A program made the position numbers and the translations under genes. Shown in pieces: positions 35,127 through 43,533 of a stretch of 64,000 bases of DNA. Numbering within the stretch: the first letter of the stretch is position 1; every line of letters starts with the position of its first letter. The stretch lies in NCBI GenBank assembly GCA_052161645.1, contig CP197414.1. One strand, 5' to 3'. The stretch comes from Laterigemmans sp052161645. Its GTDB lineage: Bacteria; Planctomycetota; Planctomycetia; Pirellulales; Pirellulaceae. The notes under the pieces are model-generated. The model did not search any database. It was not told the DNA's origin and saw only the letters and a list, made by a program, of their open reading frames with translations.

Positions 35127-36086
35127 CTAAAGCAGTGAACCGATGGGCTGGCCGTCTTGGACATCAAAGAGTCGGTAAAGAACTTCCATCGAAGTCGTTT
35201 CGTTAATAGGACGCACAGATCCATCAGCTAAGCAAACCATCACCACACCGCCGGAATGGAATGAATTAAAGTTCAATCCAGCGAAATTTGTGCAATTAAT
35301 CAAGCAGTTTCCGGCATACAGCGCTGAGCCATCTTGACTCATCTTGATCAACAGCACCCGGTTCCAGCCCGCCAAATGGCCAAACGAACCGGCGTTGGGC
35401 CCCACCTCTTGTAACCGATTGAATCGCCTCGCTCCACCACTGACTTCGCCAAACATGATCGTATTGGACAAACCATCACGAACAGCAGCCAGCCGGGAAG
35501 CCCGACTTGTCACCTGAGGCAAGAAACCGCGAGCGATCGGCGAAGTGGGCAACATTGGCGGACGACGCACCGATAAGGGCGCAAAGTACTCCACCACCGC
35601 GGCCTGATAAGCGGCGCCCCCGGTAGCGGCCGAGTCGGCGGAAAAAGCTGGTGATAGTGGCGGAAATTCATCGACAATTGGAACTGGCGACGAAGGGCAC
35701 TTGTATGTCGGTATACCTTGTTCAAGCAGCAGGCGATTTGTGCCTTCGGCGAACCCCAGATTCTGATTCCAAGCATTATAGGTGTTATTAAGCTCCATAA
35801 AGGGCATGATGGCAATCGACCAAGGCCCTTGCACAATGTTTAGATTATCGCCCCCACGATTAACTAATGGATTATTACTGGGCAACGTCCCCAATGCTGA
35901 TTCATAATTCAACATCGCTAGCCCAAGCTGTTTAAGATTATTACTGCATTGCATTCGCCTGGCTGCTTCCCGCGCCGCTTGAACCGCCGGCAACAACAAG
36001 CCGACAAGAATGCCGATGATCGCGATGACAACCAACAGTTCAACTAATGTGAATCCGAAACGACGCGGAGGATGTGAATGACGCAT
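35127..36086 (-). CDS. DUF1559 protein with prepilin-type N-terminus
   Basis: 319 residues. The N-terminus RRFGFTLVELLVVIAIIG is a classic type IV prepilin cleavage/methylation signal followed by the pseudopilin helix; then AAREAARRMQCSNNLKQLGLA, the hallmark of DUF1559. The C-terminal domain closes with NSFHSGGVVMVCLADGSVR, also typical. DUF1559 proteins are the largest family in planctomycetes and are thought to form pseudopilus-like structures on the cell surface. Its neighbour downstream is a PQQ-propeller protein and upstream a small lipoprotein, a commonly seen trio. Confidence 0.95.
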   Translation of the reverse strand: MRHSHPPRRFGFTLVELLVVIAIIGILVGLLLPAVQAAREAARRMQCSNNLKQLGLAMLNYESALGTLPSNNPLVNRGGDNLNIVQGPWSIAIMPFMELNNTYNAWNQNLGFAEGTNRLLLEQGIPTYKCPSSPVPIVDEFPPLSPAFSADSAATGGAAYQAAVVEYFAPLSVRRPPMLPTSPIARGFLPQVTSRASRLAAVRDGLSNTIMFGEVSGGARRFNRLQEVGPNAGSFGHLAGWNRVLLIKMSQDGSALYAGNCLINCTNFAGLNFNSFHSGGVVMVCLADGSVRPINETTSMEVLYRLFDVQDGQPIGSLL

Positions 36087-36205
36087 GAGTTTGGATTAGC
36101 TCGCCAAAAGAATAGACACAAAAAACGATGATTGTGGGACGAATGCGGAACCCGCGGAGGCGTTCTCAATGAACGCCAACCTCATAGATAGCATGCAGGC
36201 AGACG

Positions 36206-36628
36206 CTACTTGTTCCAACTCAATTCGAATCGCAATGGCTCTGCCACCGGCACGATGACGGTGTAATCACTTTTGTCGGGATCCGAGAATCCACCTGAAA
36301 ATTTGTCGACGGCATCCAGTTCAGAGCTCGACAGCCAGACAAACGTGACTTTGTATGCACCCTCGACCGCACCCGGCTCAGCAGCTTGGGCGCCAATTGA
36401 GAATGTCCCGTCGGCCGCAGTAAGCCCAACCGGATAGCGATCATCCCCCATGAGCGACTCATTGGTATTGTGCAATTGCACGACAACATTGCCGGCTGGC
36501 TGGCCATTTATCAAAACGGTACCGTTGAGCGGATATCGGGGCGGGCCGCTCGGACCACAACCAGCAATAAGCCCCGCGAGGCACAGTCCGATCGCAAGCA
36601 ACCACTGCCCCTTCTCAATGAAACCCAT
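36206..36628 (-). CDS. Small carboxypeptidase-regulatory-like lipoprotein
   Basis: 140 residues from the ATG at 36628 (longer frame open to 36733 lacks a signal). Lipobox LAGLIAGC with Cys24. The mature part PLNGTVLINGQPAGNVVVQLH ... GLTAADGTFSIG is the beta-sandwich of carboxypeptidase regulatory-like domains (Ig-like), common as small lipoproteins next to DUF1559 genes in planctomycetes. Probably a surface-layer or envelope accessory protein; no activity expected. Confidence 0.85.
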   Translation of the reverse strand: MGFIEKGQWLLAIGLCLAGLIAGCGPSGPPRYPLNGTVLINGQPAGNVVVQLHNTNESLMGDDRYPVGLTAADGTFSIGAQAAEPGAVEGAYKVTFVWLSSSELDAVDKFSGGFSDPDKSDYTVIVPVAEPLRFELSWNK

Positions 36629-36749
36629 CGGGCCCCCAACAAAATAAACAGCCCTGCGGCGATAATAGCAAAGCGAAAACACATGCACAATGAAATCAGA
36701 TCCACATGCTATCCTAATGCAAACAATATGCAAGAGCAGTCCCGATGCT

Positions 36750-38009
36750 TTAGACCAAATATTTGCTGATTGAAAGCAGCAGCACCACCAGGATGACAGC
36801 GACAGCGGCCGAGTTGTGCAGCGTGGTGTTGGCGTATTTGCCCAACAGCTTGGCGTTGCATGCCATTAGCAGAATGATCGCGATCACGGGCAACACCAGC
36901 GCGTTGGCTGCTTGGGCGATGACAATCGTTTGCGTGGGACTCGCTCCGAAAATGATTGCCGCCAACAAACCGGCCAGCAGCACACCGCCCCAAAGAGCGC
37001 GAAACGACCAAGCCTTGGGGTCTGTCGGCCAGCCGCAGACTCCGGAAACCGCGTAGGCTGCCGCCAAGGGGGCCGTGATCGCGCTGGTTAATCCGGCAGC
37101 AGCGAGACCAATTGAAAAAGCGACTTTCGCGCCCCAACCACCCAACACCGATTCGAGCGCGACGGCCGCGTCACCGGCGGAACCGAGCGTTTGACCAGGC
37201 AAAGCAGCCGCCGCGGCGACCAAAATTGCCAATGTCACCAGTCCACCCAAAGCGACACCGACGGTCGAATCGAGCCGAGCTAGTCGTAATCCCTCGCCGC
37301 GTGGACGAACCTTCGACCAGCGCTGGCTGGCCGCGCTGGCGTGCAAAAACAAATTATAAGGCACGATCGTGGTGCCAATCAGCGCCAACACGGTCGGTAA
37401 ATCGTCTCGGGGAAGCTGAGGAACAAGCTGCGACCAAACAACCCCCCGCTGCCAAACAGCGACCGCCGCCGCCGCCACGAAGGCTAGTCCCATCACCGAT
37501 ACCGCAGCAATCAAGACCCGTTCCAACGTGCGATAAGAGCCCAACCACAACAACACCGCCGCCACCGTGGCGATCGCGACCACTAACCAAGAAGCGGGAA
37601 GTGGCAGGAGACTCTCCAGACCACCAGCGGCACCGATCAAGTTGCCCGCTTGGTAGGCCGCGTTCCCAAAGCCAATCGCCAAAGTCACTAAAATGGCCAA
37701 CACGGTAATCGTCGGTCGCCGAGTAAACTGCCGCCTCAGCAACTCTCCCAATCCAATCCCGGTGAGCGTCCCCAATCGGCTGGTCATTTCCTGCAACACG
37801 ACCGTTGCCAAAACGGCGAATAAGACCACCCAGACTAAACCTAACCCGTGGACCGCCCCCGCTTTGGCAGCCGTGGTCACCGTTCCCGGGCCAACGAAAG
37901 CGGCTGCGACAATTAAGCCCGGCCCCAATTTCAAGCCCGGCCCCAATTTTTGTGACCCGCTACCTTTTTGTGAGCCGCTGGCATCCAGTGAATTAGAATT
38001 TGAGGACAT
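36750..38009 (-). CDS. Nramp-related transporter without the DPGN motif
   Basis: 419 residues with about eleven hydrophobic segments arranged as in Nramp metal transporters (MntH). The metal-site motif of TM1, DPGN, reads GPGT (residues 40-43), and the TM6 motif MPHN reads VPYN (216-219), so the usual manganese/iron ligands Asp, Asn and Met are missing. The sequence otherwise aligns (AAFVGPGTVTTAAKAGAVHG; GTTIVPYNLFLHASA). It therefore belongs to a divergent Nramp-like branch whose substrate, or even direction, is unknown. Its first 35 residues contain two tandem duplications (GSQKGSGSQK and LGPGLKLGPGL). Single gene, no clear operon. Confidence 0.87.
   Translation of the reverse strand: MSSNSNSLDASGSQKGSGSQKLGPGLKLGPGLIVAAAFVGPGTVTTAAKAGAVHGLGLVWVVLFAVLATVVLQEMTSRLGTLTGIGLGELLRRQFTRRPTITVLAILVTLAIGFGNAAYQAGNLIGAAGGLESLLPLPASWLVVAIATVAAVLLWLGSYRTLERVLIAAVSVMGLAFVAAAAVAVWQRGVVWSQLVPQLPRDDLPTVLALIGTTIVPYNLFLHASAASQRWSKVRPRGEGLRLARLDSTVGVALGGLVTLAILVAAAAALPGQTLGSAGDAAVALESVLGGWGAKVAFSIGLAAAGLTSAITAPLAAAYAVSGVCGWPTDPKAWSFRALWGGVLLAGLLAAIIFGASPTQTIVIAQAANALVLPVIAIILLMACNAKLLGKYANTTLHNSAAVAVILVVLLLSISKYLV
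37915..37985. repeat. Tandem 18-bp duplications in the Nramp-related gene
   Basis: AAGCCCGGCCCCAATTT occurs at 37915-37931 and again at 37933-37949; next to it TTTTTGTGACCCGCTACC is followed by TTTTTGTGAGCCGCTGGC. Both have period 18 and keep the frame. Confidence 0.75.
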
Positions 38010-38217
38010 AAGTTTATCTTAATTGTGAAGGCAGCCCAGCAGCGGGCCGCGGCGAGAACAGCAGACAACCGGTCACTAAAATCGTCACAATCGGCAGGCG
38101 AGCCAGTTTCGGGGGTTGGGCGATTTTAATGGGTTGGCGAAACTTAGGAAATTATTCGGGGTTTGATTGCACTTACGAGATCTCCGTTCTAGAGTAGCGT
38201 TTTGACTTTATTTGCTG

Positions 38218-40965
38218 ATGAGCATACACCGTAATACGGCTTGGAATATGGCAATCGCTCTCCGCCAACTTTGTTTTCTTGCACTGGCCTCAATCTTTTG
38301 CACCAGTCCCGCGTGGTGGCTGCAAAGCGGTTTCGCTGAAGATGCAGAAGATAAGGTGGTGGAACTTCCCGTCATCGCACTCAGAGGTGGCCGCGTCGTC
38401 ACATTGTCCGACGCCGGACAACTTGACGCAGCGACGGTGATCATTCGCGGCGACAAGATCGAAGCGGTCGGCACGGACCTGGAAATCCCCGAGGGAGCCC
38501 GCATCATCGACGTCGCCGGGGCTGTCGTCTCTCCAGGTCTGATCGATCTCCGCAGTAAACTTTGGATGACCGGCCAAGCGGCTGGGGATACCGGCTCGAC
38601 CGCCGCCATGAACGCGATCGATGGTGTTGATCCGTTCAATCGTGACTGGCGAGAAGTCGCCCGCCAAGGTGTCACGGCTGTCTATTTACAGCCAGCGGCC
38701 AGCGGCACGCTGGGCGGTTATGGCGTGCTGCTGCGAGTTGCCGAAGGAGATGGCTCGGTCGATTCCTTGGTGATCGAATCGACCGCCGGCTTTCAATCGT
38801 CGCTCGGGGTCAGCTCCGGAAGCGTCTCTTCCAAAGCCCGCTTGGCTGAATTCAATGGCCTGAAAAAACGCTTGGAAGAGGCCAAGTCGTACAAAGAAGC
38901 GTGGGAAAAGTACCGCGAATACGAAGCCGAACAAGCCAAGCAGAAAGCCACAAAAGACAACGGGAAGAAAGAGAAAGGAAAAGAAGGAAAGGACAGCGAT
39001 CCTGCGAAAGATAAGCCAGCCGAGAAGCCTGAGAAGTCGGACGCTGATACTGACAAAGCAGAGCAACCGCGGACTGGTGGGCGTCGCATTAGCGGCCGAG
39101 GCGGAGTTCGTCGGGGTGGCGTCGCGGGAACTCCGGACAAGCCCGAGCAACCAGCTGAAGAAGACAAGAAATCGGATGATGACAAGAAGCCTGCTGACAA
39201 GAATAGCGACGACAAGAAAGAGGCACCGAAAAAGCCCAAGTTCGAGCAGCTGAAGGAAAATTTGATCCAGGTGCTGGCGGGAGAGGTGCCGCTACGACTC
39301 GAGGTGCACCGGGGCGATGATCTTCGCAGAGCCCTTGAGATCGCCAAGGAGTTTAAGATCTCATTGGTGCTGGACGGCTTGAGCGACATCGGCAGTGCCG
39401 GGGATGCCCTGCTTGAGACAGGATTACCCATCGTCCTTGGGCCTTGGTCGGACGACGCGCGGGCTAGCTATCAATCGGTGGAACGCGTTGCGAATTGGAG
39501 CGAGCAATTTGCCGACTATCCCGGTCGCTTGGCGATCGCCAGCTTTGCCTCCAGCGGACGGGCATCCAAAGCTTTGAGATTTGATGCGGCTCAAGCGATT
39601 GCGGCTGGCTTTGATCACCAGCGCGTGTTAGCGGCGATCACTTCGGTACCGGCCGAGTTGGTCGGAGCGGGGGACCGATTGGGTAAGATCAAGGCTGGTT
39701 ATCAGGCTGACTTGGCCGTCTTCGCGGGTGAACCGCTCGATCCCACCACGCGGGTGCTGTTCACTATTTCAGCTGGCGAAGTCGTTTATGAAGCCGGCCA
39801 AGCCACTACGAGTGCAGCAAGTGAAGAACCGGCAGCAACCGCACTTAAGATTGTCGCGGAACACCCGCTACCGGCGGCATTGCCAACAACGTACGGCATC
39901 CGTAGCCAGCGAATCTTACAAGCGGACGGCCAATTTGCAGCCGGTTATGTCACGATCAGCGATGGCAAAATCACGGCCAGCGAAGTCAGCGAGACCAATC
40001 CCGAAGGGCTGACCATTTATGATCTGGGCGAGGCGGTGCTGACCCCCGGTTTGGTTTCCGCCCACGCGCTATTGACGCCTTCGAGTTTAAGTGATGAACA
40101 GAACGTGGTTGACTCGGCGGCGGTGCGAGCTGCCGATGTGTATGATCCGCGCGCGGCGGCCGTGAAGCGGTTAATTGCTGGCGGTTTCTTACGCGTCGGT
40201 CACGCTCCGGCAGACCAGCGAGTGATGGCGGGTCCCTTAGCCGAAGTCCGACTCGGCGCGACTGAGCCGGTGATTACCAAAGTGATCGCCGAAAAGATCG
40301 TACTCAGCGGTGGAGCCCGCAGTCGTGAGCGATTCCCGGCGAGCTTGGCTGGCCAGCAACAATTGGTGCGGCAGTCGATTGCTGTTGGCGGAGAACCGCT
40401 GCCTTTGTTTTTACCTGCGGCCGCGTTAGCCGTCTTCGATCAAGCTCGCAGCTCGCGCAGCGAGTCGCTGTCCTCAGGTGCTCGTCCAACATTGATGCAG
40501 GTTGAGACTGAGGGTGAAATCATCGCCGCAATGAAGCTGGTGAAAGAACTTGGCCTGCAAGCAACGCTGCTGGGCCCCGACGATTTACAAGCCACGAAGG
40601 ATGCTTTGGCCGCCGCAGGAATTGGCGTGTTGGTGCGGCCAATGCGAACGGTCGACTTCGATTGGTACGCGACTGATTTGGCAGAAGCAGCCGGTGCGGG
40701 AGTGCCGCTCGGTTTTGCCGGCACCGACCCTCTGGAGATCCGCCGCACCGCTGCTGCTTTGGTGCAAGCGGGTGTGCCCACCGCCACGGCGCTGCAAGGT
40801 TTAACCACGACTGGTGCGGCTCTGGTCGGGATGCAGCCTGGGGCCGGTAAACTGGTCGCGGGCGAACACGCTGATATTGTGATCTGGAGTGCCTCACCGC
40901 TGCAACTGGCTGCTCGCCCACTGGCGGTGATTATCGATGGTAAGCTCGCGCAAACGGAAGACTGA
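38218..40965 (+). CDS. Exported double amidohydrolase-like protein (first of seven)
   Basis: About 915 residues: two amidohydrolase units in one chain, each with the beta-sandwich entry (IALRGGRVVTLSDAGQLDA; later YGIRSQRILQADGQFAAG) and exit (GKIKAGYQADLAVFAGEPL; GKLVAGEHADIVIWSASPL). It belongs by sequence to the imidazolonepropionase-like (COG1228) group. The HxH metal site reads RSK (~112-114) in unit 1 and HAL (~616-618) in unit 2, so both units should be catalytically dead. A Lys/Glu/Asp-rich insert of ~110 residues lies in unit 1. Signal peptide near FLALASIFCTSPAWW. ATG at 38218 (a TTG at 38212 precedes). Its stop abuts the next gene. Confidence 0.88.
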   Translation: MSIHRNTAWNMAIALRQLCFLALASIFCTSPAWWLQSGFAEDAEDKVVELPVIALRGGRVVTLSDAGQLDAATVIIRGDKIEAVGTDLEIPEGARIIDVAGAVVSPGLIDLRSKLWMTGQAAGDTGSTAAMNAIDGVDPFNRDWREVARQGVTAVYLQPAASGTLGGYGVLLRVAEGDGSVDSLVIESTAGFQSSLGVSSGSVSSKARLAEFNGLKKRLEEAKSYKEAWEKYREYEAEQAKQKATKDNGKKEKGKEGKDSDPAKDKPAEKPEKSDADTDKAEQPRTGGRRISGRGGVRRGGVAGTPDKPEQPAEEDKKSDDDKKPADKNSDDKKEAPKKPKFEQLKENLIQVLAGEVPLRLEVHRGDDLRRALEIAKEFKISLVLDGLSDIGSAGDALLETGLPIVLGPWSDDARASYQSVERVANWSEQFADYPGRLAIASFASSGRASKALRFDAAQAIAAGFDHQRVLAAITSVPAELVGAGDRLGKIKAGYQADLAVFAGEPLDPTTRVLFTISAGEVVYEAGQATTSAASEEPAATALKIVAEHPLPAALPTTYGIRSQRILQADGQFAAGYVTISDGKITASEVSETNPEGLTIYDLGEAVLTPGLVSAHALLTPSSLSDEQNVVDSAAVRAADVYDPRAAAVKRLIAGGFLRVGHAPADQRVMAGPLAEVRLGATEPVITKVIAEKIVLSGGARSRERFPASLAGQQQLVRQSIAVGGEPLPLFLPAAALAVFDQARSSRSESLSSGARPTLMQVETEGEIIAAMKLVKELGLQATLLGPDDLQATKDALAAAGIGVLVRPMRTVDFDWYATDLAEAAGAGVPLGFAGTDPLEIRRTAAALVQAGVPTATALQGLTTTGAALVGMQPGAGKLVAGEHADIVIWSASPLQLAARPLAVIIDGKLAQTED

Positions 40966-42180
40966 ATGAACACCCTTGTGTCACGAATGCTGGCGATTTG
41001 CCTCGCGACTGCGGTCGTCACTCAATATTTAACTCCGACCGCAAAGGCGGTCGAGGCGGTTCTGATTCGCGCGCAGTACATGCACACGATGTCAGGCGAG
41101 CCGCTGGAGAATGTAGAGGTCCTGGTCCGTGACGGCCGCATCGTCGGAATCGGGGAAACGATCCGGCCGCAGGGCACGTTCCAAGTCCTAGAAGTGCACA
41201 CCCTAATGCCCGGTCTCGTCGATGCCTACAGCAGCCTCGGTTTGCGTGGAGGAGACAGCGAATCGACGCGTGAGGTCACCCCCGAATTCGACACGGCCAC
41301 GACCATTGATTGGCGGTCACGCGACTTCAGTGAAGCGATTCAAAGCGGGATCACGACCGCCAATATCATGCCTGGTACCGACAACGTGATCGCCGGTTTT
41401 GCCTGTTTGGCAAAGACAGCCGGTAGTGACTTTTCGCTCGATGCGGACAACAGCCGATTGGTGAAGACTCGAACCGGTTTGGCGATGGCAATCTGCTCGG
41501 ACCCGACCAGCGGAAACCGTTCGCGAAGTCGTCCCGATAGCATCTATGTGCGGCAACCTACCAACCGCATGGGAGTGGTGTGGATCGTTCGCAGTCGGTT
41601 GCAGCAAGCTGCCAAAGCGATCGCCGCCGGAGGTGGTTTAGATGACACAACCACGCGGTTTAGCGAGATGCTGACGGGTGAAATGAAAGCCTTCGGGATC
41701 AGCCGCACTTCGTACGATATTGAGACGTTAATTACACTCGGTGACGAGTTCGGCTTTGCACCGATTCTGTTCGGTGGGCACGAGGCCTACAAGACGATCG
41801 ACTTGTTGGTCGAACGGCAAACCCCCGTGGTGTATACAGCCAGCCCGGCCGAAGCCACCGTGGGTGAAGAGCGGACCGATTTGTTTTGGAACACGCCGGG
41901 CAAATTGGATGCCGCCGGTGTCTCGGTCACGTTGGCGGGTGGTGATTTACTGAACCGCGCCCGGTTTGCCAAACGTTTTGGGATGGATGCGGATTCAGCT
42001 CTGGCGGCGATCACCTCGCGGCCGGCAGAATTATTGGGAGTCGGTAACCGGCTGGGCCGCATTGCGGCTGAGTACGATGCTGATTTAATCGCTTTGAATG
42101 GCCCTCCGCTTGAGTTTACAAGCAACATCGAGTGGGTAATGGTGGATGGTCAGGTACTAAATTCGGATGACGGCGAATAG
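40966..42180 (+). CDS. Amidohydrolase-like protein, degenerate site (second of seven)
   Basis: 404 residues, with a signal peptide (MLAICLATAVVTQYLTPTAKA). Amidohydrolase layout: VLIRAQYMHTMSGEPL, LMPGLVDAYSSLGLRGG, GITTANIMPGTDNV, AITSRPAELLGVGNRLG and AEYDADLIALNGPPL. Where GLxDAHxH should be, the sequence is GLVDAYSSL (88-90), so the HxH metal ligands are gone. The domain is shorter than its neighbours and lacks a charged insert. The start codon directly follows the TGA of the previous gene (TGAATG), and its own TAG abuts the next ATG: strong translational coupling. Confidence 0.88.
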   Translation: MNTLVSRMLAICLATAVVTQYLTPTAKAVEAVLIRAQYMHTMSGEPLENVEVLVRDGRIVGIGETIRPQGTFQVLEVHTLMPGLVDAYSSLGLRGGDSESTREVTPEFDTATTIDWRSRDFSEAIQSGITTANIMPGTDNVIAGFACLAKTAGSDFSLDADNSRLVKTRTGLAMAICSDPTSGNRSRSRPDSIYVRQPTNRMGVVWIVRSRLQQAAKAIAAGGGLDDTTTRFSEMLTGEMKAFGISRTSYDIETLITLGDEFGFAPILFGGHEAYKTIDLLVERQTPVVYTASPAEATVGEERTDLFWNTPGKLDAAGVSVTLAGGDLLNRARFAKRFGMDADSALAAITSRPAELLGVGNRLGRIAAEYDADLIALNGPPLEFTSNIEWVMVDGQVLNSDDGE

Positions 42181-43533
42181 ATGAAACGATTGATCTGTTT
42201 ATTGACTCTCGTGCCTCTGGCGATCGCCATCCTGTGCTCGGCGGAATCGCCCGCACAGGCAGCTGGTCCACTGGCGATCAAAGCTGGCAAACTCATTCCG
42301 ATTGCTGGCGATCCGATCGAGAATGCGGTCGTGTTGATTCGGGACGGCAAGATCGTCGCGGTCGGTGCGGACGTGGAGATACCGCTCGAAGCGACCGTGA
42401 TCGATGCCAGCGGGATGGTAGTGATGCCCGGCTTTGTCGACCCTCATAACCCCGACGGGATGAGCCAAGCCAACGAGCGCAACACCAACGTGCCGTTTCT
42501 CTCAGCGGTCGATTCGATCGACCCGGTGCTGAGCTACTTCGAGGATTGTCGTCGCAATGGGATCACCACCACCGCGGTCGTGCCCGGCAACTCCACGATG
42601 ATCGGCGGGCGGGGCGCCATCCTCAAGTCGGCCGGCTCCTACGTCGATGACATGCTGTTGCGACGCGAAGCCGGACTGAAGATTTCGCTCGCCCCAGTCG
42701 GTGGCAGCCGGATGAGCCATCTGGCCCGCCTGCGTCGCGAACTCGACAAAGCGAAACGCTCTTTAGAAGATGATTCGACCAAAGAGGATGCCAGCGCCTC
42801 CGAACCGGTGAATGATAAAGCAGCTGACGATGAGTCCACCGATAAAGATGACGAGAAAGCCGACGACCAGAAAGATAAAGAAGCTGACTCGGAAGATAAA
42901 GGTCAGCCTAGCGAGGAAGATACCGACGAAGGGCTGAAGGTCTTGCAGCAAGCACTCAAGGGAGAGCTGCCAGTCTTCATCTACTGCGCTGAGGCGATGG
43001 ATGTTGGCCACGCGTTGCGACTAGCCGAGCAGTACAATTTGGATCCCATCTTTGTGCTCGGACGCGATTGCTATCAAGCAGCCAAGATGTTGAAAGAGTT
43101 GACGCGGCCGGTGATCCTCGATCCCACGCTAGTCTATTGGGAAACCGATCCCTTGACTCGCACCGACAGCCAAGTCGTGGTGCCGAAGAAAATGATGGAA
43201 GCGGGCGTGCCGTTCGTCTTTCAAACCACCACCAGCACTCGCCAAACCGTCGGCAGCGGCTTTCTGTGGTACCAAGCGGCTACCTGCGTGAAGTACGGCA
43301 TGTCCGTCAAAGATGCCCTGCATGCCATGACGCTGGGCCCAGCCAAACTGTTAGGTGTGGAACAATTTGTGGGTTCCATCGAACCGGGCAAAGATGCAGA
43401 CCTTGTGATCCTCACCGGCGACCCGTTGGCTGTCGATTCCTGGGTCGATCAGACGCTCGTGAATGGCGAAGTCGTTTACAAGCGGAGTGAAGATCAAAAG
43501 CTGAAACGCTTGCTAGAGGAACCCGCCGAGTGA
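42181..43533 (+). CDS. Amidohydrolase-like protein, degenerate site (third of seven)
   Basis: 450 residues, signal peptide (LLTLVPLAIAILCSAESPAQA). HxH reads HNP (89-91, GFVDPHNP), keeping one His only; the later VHxH-type segment reads VFIYCAEAMDVG, again without ligands. A 50-residue Asp/Glu/Lys-rich insert (DDSTKEDASAS to EEDTDEG) sits at the same point as in the neighbouring paralogues. Exit strand SIEPGKDADLVILTGDPL is family-typical. ATG directly after the preceding stop. Role unknown: a structural or ligand-binding pseudoenzyme is my inference. Confidence 0.88.
   Translation: MKRLICLLTLVPLAIAILCSAESPAQAAGPLAIKAGKLIPIAGDPIENAVVLIRDGKIVAVGADVEIPLEATVIDASGMVVMPGFVDPHNPDGMSQANERNTNVPFLSAVDSIDPVLSYFEDCRRNGITTTAVVPGNSTMIGGRGAILKSAGSYVDDMLLRREAGLKISLAPVGGSRMSHLARLRRELDKAKRSLEDDSTKEDASASEPVNDKAADDESTDKDDEKADDQKDKEADSEDKGQPSEEDTDEGLKVLQQALKGELPVFIYCAEAMDVGHALRLAEQYNLDPIFVLGRDCYQAAKMLKELTRPVILDPTLVYWETDPLTRTDSQVVVPKKMMEAGVPFVFQTTTSTRQTVGSGFLWYQAATCVKYGMSVKDALHAMTLGPAKLLGVEQFVGSIEPGKDADLVILTGDPLAVDSWVDQTLVNGEVVYKRSEDQKLKRLLEEPAE

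Noticed and set aside
38010..38211. Possible tRNA or small RNA in the gap before the amidohydrolase array
   Set aside because: No cloverleaf or conserved T-loop could be found.
39395..39577. Plus-strand and other short frames inside the amidohydrolase array and other large genes
   Set aside because: They are shadows of long genes in other frames, a known effect of high GC content.
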